A stretch of DNA of 17,182 bases from Methanomicrobia archaeon. Lineage in GTDB: Archaea > Halobacteriota > Syntropharchaeia > Alkanophagales > Methanospirareceae. Position numbers and translations under genes: made by a program. How positions within the stretch are numbered: the stretch's first letter is position 1; each line of letters starts with the position of its first letter. Below are positions 1 through 6,287 of this stretch, one piece after another. The DNA is taken from the NCBI GenBank assembly GCA_016928455.1, contig JAFGKP010000019.1, forward strand, positions 1 to 17,182, read 5' to 3'. A model generated the notes under the pieces. That model was not told the DNA's origin. It made no database searches and was given only the letters and a program-made list of their open reading frames with translations.

Positions 1-201
1 ACAAAAGTTTTCATTTTTATGAATATATGAACCCCATATATTTAAGATTTGCGGATAAGATTGGTATGGTTTTTCAAAATCCTCTAAAAATGTTTCACAT
101 GATTTTCCATAACCCTGATTCGCGGCGGCGTGATCTACGAAGATATTTGCGTCTACAAAAATCAAGTCCGGCAAATCAAAAGCTATCAGATTGTTCTTCA
201 C
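1..201 (-). CDS. PIN-domain (VapC-like) toxin, 5' part, runs off the left edge
   Basis: PIN-domain proteins of this type are Mg-dependent ribonucleases that act as toxins in VapBC modules. The visible 67 codons are open to position 1. From a GTG start at 201 the reading is VKNNLIAFDLPDLIFVDANI..., and the FVDANIFVDHA segment (residues 15-25) is the classic first PIN strand with its catalytic Asp (D17). It is followed by YGKSCETFLE, which fits the next helix. The reading then continues into lower-complexity, AT-rich sequence (KPYQSYPQILNIWGSYIHKN) that matches the family less well, so decay cannot be excluded. The GTG overlaps the antitoxin gene by 26 bases, typical of translational coupling in such pairs. 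A TTG at 174 is an alternative start. The remaining catalytic acidic residues lie outside the window, so activity cannot be judged. Confidence 0.6.
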   Translation of the reverse strand, partial: MKNNLIAFDLPDLIFVDANIFVDHAAANQGYGKSCETFLEDFEKPYQSYPQILNIWGSYIHKNENFC

Positions 202-424
202 CGAAGTATCTTCTTTCCGGTTCTTTCTCATAGCCATCGATAACAAGTTCCACTAATTTTTCGTCCGTTTTGAAAAACCCAAACATCCGTTTTGTATAAC
301 TTTTGGGTCGAATTTTTAGCTCTGATTCCGAAATCTCAACTTCAAACTCCTCACAACCTATCCCTTTTAATAACGTGAGGGGAATGAATATTCCTTCCTT
401 CTTTATTTCTATGCCCTCACCCAT
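176..424 (-). CDS. AbrB/MazE-like antitoxin (VapB-like) of the PIN module
   Basis: An 82-residue protein beginning MGEGIEIKKEGIFIPLTLLK. The pattern of short strand, IP-x2-LLK-x-IGC, an acidic strand (EFEVEISES) and LKIRPK (residues 13-40) is the swapped-hairpin AbrB/MazE DNA-binding fold seen in many archaeal VapB proteins. The C-terminal part (YTKRMFGFFKTDEKLVELVIDGYEKEPERRYF) would be the toxin-binding tail. Proteins of this kind bind the operon promoter and neutralise the partner RNase. A G-rich ribosome site (AGGGGGC) lies just upstream of the ATG. The PIN gene overlaps its 3' end, which supports the pairing. The family call rests on fold pattern and context, not on a strong signature. 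Confidence 0.6.
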   Translation of the reverse strand: MGEGIEIKKEGIFIPLTLLKGIGCEEFEVEISESELKIRPKSYTKRMFGFFKTDEKLVELVIDGYEKEPERRYFGEEQSDSF

Positions 425-446
425 TTCAGTGCCCCCTAGCTATGAA

Positions 447-636
447 TCAGCTTGTTCTAGTAAGTAATATCCATAAACCGGCTTGTTTGCTTTTTAGTTC
501 TCCTACCGCTTCGCCACTCTTTTCCTTGTCACCATTGTTATAGCGTGTATAATACTATCTTTTCCTCTGCGACTTTATAAAACGTGCGGTATCTCCCAGT
601 ACCATGGCTGCAGAAGCAGCATAGTGCATAACTCAC
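447..636 (-). pseudogene. RelE/HigB-like toxin remnant with a frameshift
   Basis: Two adjoining minus-strand frames read as one toxin-like protein. The first (636 down to 541, possible GTG start) contains GTGRYRTFYKVAEEKIVLYTL and then meets TAA at 540-538. Shifting one base gives YNNGDKEKSGEAVGELKSKQ in the second frame (542 down to 447). The joined pattern, G-x-YRxFYKV...KIVLYTLYNNGDKEKSGEAVGEL, is the core beta-sheet and C-terminal region of RelE/HigB-type mRNA interferases, where a YRVIYY strand is followed by IYLL-x-IY-x-KxDKE. The N-terminal half is missing or too decayed to recognise. It lies directly upstream of the AbrB/PIN module on the same strand. The shift is read by eye from one sequence, so a sequencing error is possible. 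Confidence 0.45.
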
Positions 637-691
637 GATACTCACCTAACCAGTTAACCTGACAGCGTCTACCTACGTTAAACCCTGAGCA

Positions 692-1160
692 ATGATCGTG
701 ATAACCGGAAAAGTGCTCCGGATCCTGCCCCCGAAGCAGATGATGCGCGATGACATGGAGACCCGATGAGCGGATCTTATCTTCGCGGACGAACGCCAGT
801 ACTGGCGGGTATCGCTCAGGGACGATAAGCCCGCGCTCGTGACGAGCGACGACGCTCTCACGGTCGGTGACAACGTGCGCATCGCGCAGGCTTCGTTACC
901 CGCGGTAAGCAAGGAAGGGGATCAGCGCGTCCACGCCAAATGAAACGTACTTCGCCATCGGGCTCACCCCTACCGATTACGGGCAGTCACAGCGGGAATA
1001 CGGCGCGTATCCGATGATCGTCGGCGTGCACGTGGTAGCCCTATATATTAATAGATTAGAAGAGAAGAAGGAACCACCTGCACGGTTGATAGGTCCTTCG
1101 CCGGAGTCGTTCGATTCGGACCGCAGTACGGTGCACCATCACTCAGACCCAGCCGCGTAA
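692..1160 (+). pseudogene. Decayed coding remnant(s), possibly NfeD-like OB domain plus a membrane segment
   Basis: The stretch between the toxin remnant and gdhA has no intact gene but two plus-strand frames with coding character. Frame one (692-943) opens MIVITGKVLRILPPKQ, has an internal TGA at 767-769, then continues ADLIFADERQYWRVSL...SDDALTVGDNVRIAQASLP to a TGA at 941. The order of a strand, a W-containing strand and a VGDNVRI strand recalls the C-terminal OB fold of NfeD-family membrane proteins, but this is tentative. Frame two (open 909-1157) reads NETYFAIGLTPTDYGQSQRE, then YGAYPMIVGVHVVALYINRLEEKK, which looks like a short hydrophobic segment followed by a charged tail. The second frame runs into the 3' end of gdhA on the opposite strand. 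The antisense frame at 673-912 is Ser/Thr/Arg-rich and is treated as a shadow. Confidence 0.3.
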
Positions 1161-2390
1161 CCGCATCGCTTCCACCACGCGATCAACCGCGACCACGTAG
1201 GCGGCCTGCCGCATGTTAATGCCGTAACCCCGCGAGGCGTCGAGCACAGAGCGGTATGCAGCGGTCATCTTCTTATCCAGGCGCTCATAAACCTCCTCGA
1301 TGCCCCAGCAGTACATGCTGATGTTCTGCACCATCTCGAAATATGAGACGGTGACGCCACCGGCATTGCAGAGGAAGTCCGGGATCACGTGCACGCCATT
1401 CTCGTAGAGGATCTTATCAGCCTCGGGCGTGGTTGGCCCGTTCGCCAACTCTGCAAGAAGCTTGGCCTTGATATTGCCCGCGTTCCGCTCGGTAATGACG
1501 TTCTCCAGCGCGGCTGCGATCAGAATATCCACCTCGAGCTCGAGCAGTTCCTCGTTCGTGATGACTTCGGTATGTGGCGAATCAACGACCGACCGGGTAG
1601 CCGCCTTGTAGCCACAGACACTCTCCAGATTCAGCCCGTTCTTATCATACGCGCCACCCTTCGAGTCGCTTACCGCAACGACGGTCGCGCCGAAGAGCTC
1701 CTTGCAGAGGAATGCCGCGTTACAGCCCGCGTTACCGTAGCCCTGGATAGCGACCGTTGCGTTCTTCAGGTTGAGCCCGAGCTCCTGTGCCGCCTCCCTG
1801 ATCGTGTACATCCCGCCACGCGCGGTCGCATCCTCGCGGCCACAGGAGCCGCCGATACAGACCGGTTTGCCGGTGATGCAGCCAAAGGTGTTTCGCCCCG
1901 CCAGCTTTGAATACTCATCCATCATCCAGGCCATCACCTGCGGGGTCGTATACACATCGGGAGCAGGGACATCTTTATCCGGCCCGATGAACTGCCAGAC
2001 CTGATTAATATACGCGCGGCTCAACCGCTCCAGCTCGGTCTCCGAGAGCGCCTTTGGATTGCAGATAACGCCGCCTTTCCCACCCCCGAGTGGTAGCCCG
2101 AGGAGCGAGCACTTCCAGGTCATCCACGCCGCGAGCGCTCGTACGGTATCTATCGTCTCAGCAGGATGGAATCGGATCCCGCCTTTGGTCGGTCCCAGCG
2201 CATTATTATACTGTACCCTGAAGCCCTGAAAGACGCGCGTCGAGCCATCATCCATCCGCACAGGAATGGATACGTGAAGCTCCCGCATGGGATGTCGTAA
2301 AAGCTCATGCACATCCTTGTCCAGCATGAGTATCGCGGCACATTCGTCCAGCTGCTTCTGTGCCATCTCAAACGGATTCTGTTCGGTCAT
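1143..2390 (-). CDS. gdhA: Glutamate dehydrogenase (Glu/Leu/Phe/Val dehydrogenase family)
   Basis: Catalyses the reversible oxidative deamination of glutamate to 2-oxoglutarate and ammonia with NAD(P), linking nitrogen assimilation to central carbon metabolism in the cytoplasm. The 415-residue length fits the archaeal hexameric enzyme. Visible motifs: the substrate-binding segment NNALGPTKGGIRFHP with K69, the catalytic loop LGLPLGGGKGGV with K105, DVPAPDVYT with its conserved Asp near residue 145, IGGSCGREDATARG, and the Rossmann motif GYGNAG near residue 218. The C-terminal half is complete (NAGGVTVSYFE present). A strong Shine-Dalgarno GGAGGT at 2402-2397, six bases from the ATG, fixes the start. 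It sits alone, 154 bases after the ArsA operon. Coenzyme preference cannot be read safely. Related leucine or phenylalanine dehydrogenases are less likely given the glutamate-type TKGG/GGGKGG context. Confidence 0.93.
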   Translation of the reverse strand: MTEQNPFEMAQKQLDECAAILMLDKDVHELLRHPMRELHVSIPVRMDDGSTRVFQGFRVQYNNALGPTKGGIRFHPAETIDTVRALAAWMTWKCSLLGLPLGGGKGGVICNPKALSETELERLSRAYINQVWQFIGPDKDVPAPDVYTTPQVMAWMMDEYSKLAGRNTFGCITGKPVCIGGSCGREDATARGGMYTIREAAQELGLNLKNATVAIQGYGNAGCNAAFLCKELFGATVVAVSDSKGGAYDKNGLNLESVCGYKAATRSVVDSPHTEVITNEELLELEVDILIAAALENVITERNAGNIKAKLLAELANGPTTPEADKILYENGVHVIPDFLCNAGGVTVSYFEMVQNISMYCWGIEEVYERLDKKMTAAYRSVLDASRGYGINMRQAAYVVAVDRVVEAMRLRGWV

Positions 2391-2419
2391 TTCTCTACCT
2401 CCACAGTACTGTTTTGCAA

Positions 2420-2429
2420 GATAAATAAG
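2420..2429 (-). promoter_or_regulatory. Possible TATA element for gdhA
   Basis: On the minus strand the sequence reads TTATTTATCT about 30 bases before the gdhA ATG. It is the most AT-rich point in the 154-base gap after the small helical gene. The spacing would give a very short leader, so the call is weak. Confidence 0.25.
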
Positions 2430-2544
2430 ATAGGTCGAGCATGCACAATCCGATAAGCTCGACTACAACAAAGGCCAAAGCACCTTCGAACGCTGTACTT
2501 CGCGCTTCCAGGAGTGCACCTGAGTTCGAATGTTAGAACGCACC

Positions 2545-2826
2545 TTATTCGACCGAGACCTTCTCCTTCTTCTCTGGTTCCGGCTCGAGCTCACGCTTGT
2601 ACTGCTCCAGGAGCGTGATCTCCTTCTCGATCAGCTTCGTAATGGCTTGCAGGGTACTGATTCGCCATTCGATAAGATTAGCAGCGAGTTTTGAGGGCTT
2701 GGACACATACCCCTCCAGCGAGCCAACAACGTTACCCGCGAGATCAGAAGCGACCTTGAATGGTAACGTCGCGGTACCCGCAAGCGTGCGAACCGCTTTG
2801 GTTAGATCTTCATCCTCCCAGCTCAT
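2545..2826 (-). CDS. Small helical protein of the ArsA operon, function unknown
   Basis: I do not recognise a family. From the chosen start (MSWEDEDLTK, 93 residues) the protein has an acidic N-terminus, a central amphipathic region (LPFKVASDLAGNVVGSLEGYVSKP), then a long helix ANLIEWRISTLQAITKLIEK continuing EITLLEQYKREL with heptad-like spacing, and an EK-rich tail. There is no membrane segment, signal peptide or Cys. Its ATG overlaps the TGA of the upstream ATPase gene as ATGA, a sign of tight coupling, so it is probably made in fixed ratio with that ATPase. A longer start at 2844 (adding MEKREK) is possible, but neither start has a good ribosome site. It could be a partner, adaptor or client of the ArsA-like pair. 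A surface-coating amphipathic helix, as in phasins, is another idea, unsupported beyond the helix pattern. Confidence 0.7.
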   Translation of the reverse strand: MSWEDEDLTKAVRTLAGTATLPFKVASDLAGNVVGSLEGYVSKPSKLAANLIEWRISTLQAITKLIEKEITLLEQYKRELEPEPEKKEKVSVE

Positions 2827-4025
2827 TTTTTCACGTTTTTCCATCGCTCGTCGATGAAGTATATGTGGAGCGCGTCATTTAAAAGCTTCGCCCGATCTAG
2901 CTTCATGAGCTGCGCAATCGCGGGAAGCGGGATGAAATTACGCGCTTCGCCGATGTCAGTCGCGATAACGACCGATAGATCTTCACCTGCGCGCTCCACC
3001 TCGGTCACTTCACGGTAATTGCCCGTGGATGGGAGCGGCACGACCACTTCCAGGCCGCCTTCTCGTTCCTTGACAGTTATCGCATGCCCCTCATAGTAGA
3101 CCTGTGCGGGATCTTCACCGTCGAATAATTCCTGGCCCACCTCAGTGAGGAGTTTCAAACCCTTCACCTCTGATTGGAAGAGCCGGAGCTTCTTCAGTGG
3201 CAGCGGATAGAACGCCGCTTCTGAGTCCGCTATATACCGTTCCTGGGCCGCCTTCCACTCCCTGAAGTACGCATCGTGCACGCCCTCCGGGATGATCTTG
3301 TTCATCACCGCGAGATCAACGTTGATATCGTAGAGATTGGCGAGAAGATACGTCCGTTTCAGGTTCTGTATGCTGAATGCCTCGGGATTCGCGATCAAGC
3401 GTAAGCTCGTGACCGTGCGATTAGAGATGATGCCCTTCAGCTTCTGGAGTATTTTCAGGAGTTTGATATCCTGATTGATAACCTCCCTGCCCGGTGTGGG
3501 TATCCCGACGATCGGCTCGGCCACCTTCGCCAGATTCACGAAGGGTGCTACAAGCTTGATCACCTTCGTGGCGGTAGCGCCGAGCAGCGTGGGCAGATAA
3601 ATATTCTTCAGCGCGTCGCCCGAGGGCACGGTATCGAGCACGAGCACGTCGTACTGCTCTGATTCCACGTACTCGACCAGCTTCAAGAGCGAGACAAACT
3701 CGGTCATGTTCGGCAACGCAGCGATCTCGTAAGCCAGCACCTCATCGACCCCTTTTGATTTGAAGAGCGAGACCACGTACTCCTGGATCACCCCATAGGA
3801 CTCACGCGCCTCCCGAATGGGATCGATCTGGACAGCCCAGAGCTTCTCCATGATGGCTGTTGGCCGGTGGTGCACGTCGGTCTCGAGCGCATCTGAGAGC
3901 GTATGCGCGGGGTCTGAGGAGATGACCAGGGTCTCGTAGCCCATCTGGGAGAGCGTCAGCGCTGTGGCACTGGAGACGACCGATTTACCCGCACCGCCTT
4001 TGCCAGTATAAAAGATAACTCTCAT
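2823..4025 (-). CDS. ArsA/Get3-family ATPase with C-terminal HSP20-like domain (copy A, intact motifs)
   Basis: A 400-residue member of the ArsA/Get3/TRC40 ATPases, SIMIBI-class NTPases that work as dimers, for example in delivering tail-anchored proteins. Visible motifs: deviant Walker A GKGGAGKS (residues 8-15) with signature K9, switch I SSDPAHT with D38 and H41, and switch II DTVPSG beginning at D131. The Get3 CxxC zinc motif is absent and there is no clear treble-clef region. The C-terminal ~80 residues (ITVKEREGGLEVVVPLP to RNFIPLP) form a beta-rich domain like the HSP20-like domain attached to many archaeal and bacterial ArsA proteins. The start at 4025 is chosen because GAGGAA (4040-4035) lies nine bases upstream and the paralogue begins the same way; an ATG at 4049 is the alternative. 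The small helical gene overlaps its stop. Its substrate is unknown; arsenite transport is unlikely without arsB/arsR nearby. Confidence 0.88.
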   Translation of the reverse strand: MRVIFYTGKGGAGKSVVSSATALTLSQMGYETLVISSDPAHTLSDALETDVHHRPTAIMEKLWAVQIDPIREARESYGVIQEYVVSLFKSKGVDEVLAYEIAALPNMTEFVSLLKLVEYVESEQYDVLVLDTVPSGDALKNIYLPTLLGATATKVIKLVAPFVNLAKVAEPIVGIPTPGREVINQDIKLLKILQKLKGIISNRTVTSLRLIANPEAFSIQNLKRTYLLANLYDINVDLAVMNKIIPEGVHDAYFREWKAAQERYIADSEAAFYPLPLKKLRLFQSEVKGLKLLTEVGQELFDGEDPAQVYYEGHAITVKEREGGLEVVVPLPSTGNYREVTEVERAGEDLSVVIATDIGEARNFIPLPAIAQLMKLDRAKLLNDALHIYFIDERWKNVKK

Positions 4026-4114
4026 ATAGGTTTGTTCCTCGTTTATCACTCACTCACTTTAAAGGTCGTGGAGACTTCACGTCCAATCCCCATCTATCCA
4101 CCTTCCATTCTGAA

Positions 4115-5296
4115 TTACGGGTTAATAAAGGAAATTCGGAGTCCATCCTCAGCGAGCCGGGCCTTTGCGAGCCGCATTGCGCGTGCGCCTGCGGGCAGCG
4201 CAACGAAGTTCCTGACCTCGCCCAGCTCGGTCGCCATCACCACCGAGAGATCCTCGCCCACACGCTCGACCTCGCACTTAGCTTTGCAGTGGCTCGCGGA
4301 AGGCAGCGGCACCACGAGTTCAAGTCCCGCCTCTGTCGTTCGCACCTTCACCGGCTCCCCGGTGTGAAAGACCAGTGCAGGGTCTTCTGCGCCGAAGAGT
4401 GCCTCACCGATGGCAGAGAGCCGTGGTATCCCGCTGATTGGTGGCGGGATGAGCTTAAGTGTCTTGAGCGGCAGGGGCCGAAGCGCGGCCTCGACCTCGA
4501 ACAGCGTGCGCTCCTGCTCCTTGCTCCAGACAGCAGGGCACGAATGGGTCAGCTCATCCGGCATGACCCGGTTCATGATCGCGAGATCAACGTTGATCCC
4601 ATAGAGCTGTGCGAGAAGATACGTCCGCTTCATACCTTGGATACTGATGGTATCAGGCGTTGCTATCAATCGTAAGCTGGTGTGCTCGCGATCGAGTATG
4701 ATGCGCTTCACGTTCCTGAGCATCTCGAGGAGTTTGATATCTTCATCAATCACCGCCCTGTCGGGCGTGGGAATACCGATGATCGGCTCGGCCACCTTCG
4801 CCACATTCGCAAATGGGGCCGTCAATTTGATGAGGGTCGCGGCATTCGAGCCGAGCAAGGTAGGCAGATAGACGTTTCTCAGCGACTCACCCGACGGCAA
4901 AGTATCAAGGACAATCGCGTCATAAGCGTTCGCGTTAACGAGTTCGACAAGCTTCAGGAGCGCGATGAGCTCGTTTGTTAACGGTAATGAGGCAAAGGCA
5001 TAAACGAGCTGCTCATCCAGCGCTTCGGCCCTGAACAGTGAGAGCAAGTACTCGTGGATGCGCTCATAGTTCGCCCGGATCTCGCGGAGCGGATCGATAT
5101 GCAGTGCCGAGAGCTGCTCGACGATCTGCGTAGGCGTATGGTGCACTTCGGTCTCGAAAAGTGCGGAGATGGGATAAGCAGGCCCGGCAGCGATGAGCAG
5201 TGTTCGGTAGCCCCGTTCCGCCAGGTTCAGTGCCGTTGCTGCTGAGATAACCGACTTCCCCGCGCCGCCCGTGCCGGTATAGAAGAGCACCCTCAT
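4115..5296 (-). CDS. ArsA/Get3-family paralogue with altered ATPase motifs (copy B, probable pseudo-ATPase)
   Basis: A tandem paralogue of the downstream ATPase, alignable along its whole 393 residues including the HSP20-like C-terminal domain (VKVRTTEAGLELVVPLP to VRNFVALP). At exactly equivalent positions it differs in the catalytic motifs: Walker A reads GTGGAGKS, so the signature lysine K9 is Thr; switch I reads AAGPAYP, so D38 is Gly and H41 is Tyr. Switch II (DTLPSG) and the P-loop K14-S15 remain. In Get3 and related enzymes the signature Lys contacts the partner's nucleotide across the dimer, and the switch I Asp activates water. This copy therefore may bind nucleotide but should hydrolyse it poorly. 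The frame is intact and the rest of the protein conserved, so this looks like functional divergence, not decay. Its ATG overlaps the TGA of the glycosyltransferase gene (ATGA). Copy A follows after 89 bases. Confidence 0.85.
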   Translation of the reverse strand: MRVLFYTGTGGAGKSVISAATALNLAERGYRTLLIAAGPAYPISALFETEVHHTPTQIVEQLSALHIDPLREIRANYERIHEYLLSLFRAEALDEQLVYAFASLPLTNELIALLKLVELVNANAYDAIVLDTLPSGESLRNVYLPTLLGSNAATLIKLTAPFANVAKVAEPIIGIPTPDRAVIDEDIKLLEMLRNVKRIILDREHTSLRLIATPDTISIQGMKRTYLLAQLYGINVDLAIMNRVMPDELTHSCPAVWSKEQERTLFEVEAALRPLPLKTLKLIPPPISGIPRLSAIGEALFGAEDPALVFHTGEPVKVRTTEAGLELVVPLPSASHCKAKCEVERVGEDLSVVMATELGEVRNFVALPAGARAMRLAKARLAEDGLRISFINP

Positions 5297-6033
5297 TTTT
5301 CGCGCCTCACGGTGAAGAAGAGCCGGATGATATTGGAGAACATAGCTGTGCTGTCGCTAACTGCCTTCACCTTGGTGTTAGCGGCGCCTTTATCCGTCCA
5401 GTGTACTGGCAGCTCCTTGACTCGGTACCCTGTGCGCTGCGCGCGCACGAGCAACTCGGTATCCCAGAACCAGTGTTCATCCACGATCTCATCCAGAATG
5501 TGAAGGAGTGGCGTTCTGCTGAACGCTTTGAACCCGCACTGGTGATCACGCAGCTTCGAGCGCAAAATAAGCCGCACGAGGAAGTTATACACGGTACTCA
5601 GGGTGCTTCGTTTCAACGGGCGCTTCGTTTCGCTCGCCTTCAGCAGTCGAGAACCCGTGGCGAAATCATACTGCTCGTCGCGTATCGCGCTGATGAGCGG
5701 CTTGAGATACGCGAGATCGGTGGAGAGGTCCACATCCATGTACATGATCACAGCGCCCCGGGCCGCTTTAAACGCGTGATTGAGCGCCTGTCCGCGTCCC
5801 AGGCGCACATCACTGTGGATATGCCGCACGATCGGATCCTTCGCTACGAGCGTGCGCGCAAGCTCAGCGGTACCATCGGTGCTGCCATCCTCGGCAATGA
5901 TAATCTCGTATGAGGGCGTTACTGCACTCATCGCCTGCTTCGTCTGCCGTACCGCTGTTTCTAGCTTACCAGCCTCGTTATGTGCCGGGAGCACAACGGA
6001 TACTTCCACCTGGTCGCGTCCGGGTTCGTGCAT
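5293..6033 (-). CDS. Family 2 glycosyltransferase, dolichyl-phosphate sugar synthase type (DPM1/ALG5-like)
   Basis: A GT-A fold enzyme that by family transfers a sugar from a nucleotide sugar to dolichyl phosphate or a similar polyprenyl acceptor at the cytoplasmic membrane face, feeding archaeal N-glycosylation or lipid glycosylation. In the 246-residue reading: SVVLPAHNEAGKL (12-24), IIIAEDGSTDGT (44-55), the RLGRGQALNHAFKAARG stretch (77-93), and the metal/nucleotide-binding DVD at 100-102 followed by LS. Later come ATGSRLL, DHQCGFKAF and the acceptor-side ELLVRAQRTGYRVKELPV. There is no C-terminal membrane segment, so it is the soluble/peripheral form. The start is set at ATG 6033 because the alternative at 6093 adds a non-conserved sequence encoded across an A11 tract. 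It is the first gene of the ArsA-like operon. Sugar and acceptor cannot be read from sequence. Confidence 0.85.
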   Translation of the reverse strand: MHEPGRDQVEVSVVLPAHNEAGKLETAVRQTKQAMSAVTPSYEIIIAEDGSTDGTAELARTLVAKDPIVRHIHSDVRLGRGQALNHAFKAARGAVIMYMDVDLSTDLAYLKPLISAIRDEQYDFATGSRLLKASETKRPLKRSTLSTVYNFLVRLILRSKLRDHQCGFKAFSRTPLLHILDEIVDEHWFWDTELLVRAQRTGYRVKELPVHWTDKGAANTKVKAVSDSTAMFSNIIRLFFTVRREK

Positions 6034-6082
6034 CTTCGTCCACGCATAAACGGCGCAAAAAAAAAAATGCGATGACCGATCA

Positions 6083-6117
6083 GATCGATACATCGATCGA
6101 TGCGTTAGTCACACTAA
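6083..6117. repeat. Cluster of palindromes in the divergent intergenic region
   Basis: Between the glycosyltransferase and THUMP genes lies a perfect 12-base palindrome CATCGATCGATG (6091-6102). It is overlapped by the inverted pair GATCGA (6083-6088) and TCGATC (6093-6098), and followed by TTAGT-CAC-ACTAA (6105-6117). Their position between divergent genes fits an operator, but no known regulator motif is recognised. Confidence 0.4.
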
Positions 6118-6173
6118 GGTGAGGAGGAGATAATTAGATATTGAATGCCGCCTGAAATAGATGTAAGTAAGAG

Positions 6174-6215
6174 CCGGAGGGTATTGATGCGCGTTTGCAC
6201 CTCCGGGCGCTCAAT
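6174..6215 (+). promoter_or_regulatory. Candidate H-type RNA pseudoknot in the THUMP gene leader
   Basis: Two stems interlock. Stem 1 pairs CCGGAGG (6174-6180) with CCTCCGG (6200-6206). Stem 2 pairs ATTGA (6183-6187) and GCGC (6189-6192) with GCGC (6207-6210) and TCAAT (6211-6215), leaving one bulged T. The strand order S1, S2, S1', S2' with S1' directly abutting S2' is the classic H-type pseudoknot arrangement. It ends about 70 bases before the THUMP start codon. It matches no riboswitch class that I can place. Confidence 0.45.
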
Positions 6216-6287
6216 GATAGGTAAAAGATACGTACGTAACGATTGAGTTTCAGGATTGCACGCCTAAAAGAAGAAAGGAGAAAGCGC

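Noticed and set aside
1389..1910. A 173-codon plus-strand frame opposite gdhA
   Set aside because: It lies wholly antisense to a clear glutamate dehydrogenase, and its product has no recognisable motif; GC-rich codon use creates such shadows.
2823..5296. Arsenic resistance operon
   Set aside because: No arsB, arsR or arsD-like gene is present, and the ATPases lack the cysteines used for arsenite binding; the family name alone does not support it.
5401..5913. A 170-codon plus-strand frame opposite the glycosyltransferase
   Set aside because: It mirrors conserved GT2 motifs on the other strand and has no domain of its own.
6145..6246. A 33-codon plus-strand frame (MPPEIDVSKSRR...) across the pseudoknot region
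   Set aside because: Its GGAGGAG-like site is about 15 bases too far from the ATG, it is very short, and the RNA structure explains the region better.
6243..6287. Longer N-terminus for the THUMP protein from a TTG codon
   Set aside because: No ribosome site before it, a basic non-conserved extension, and a good AAAGGAG before ATG 6288.
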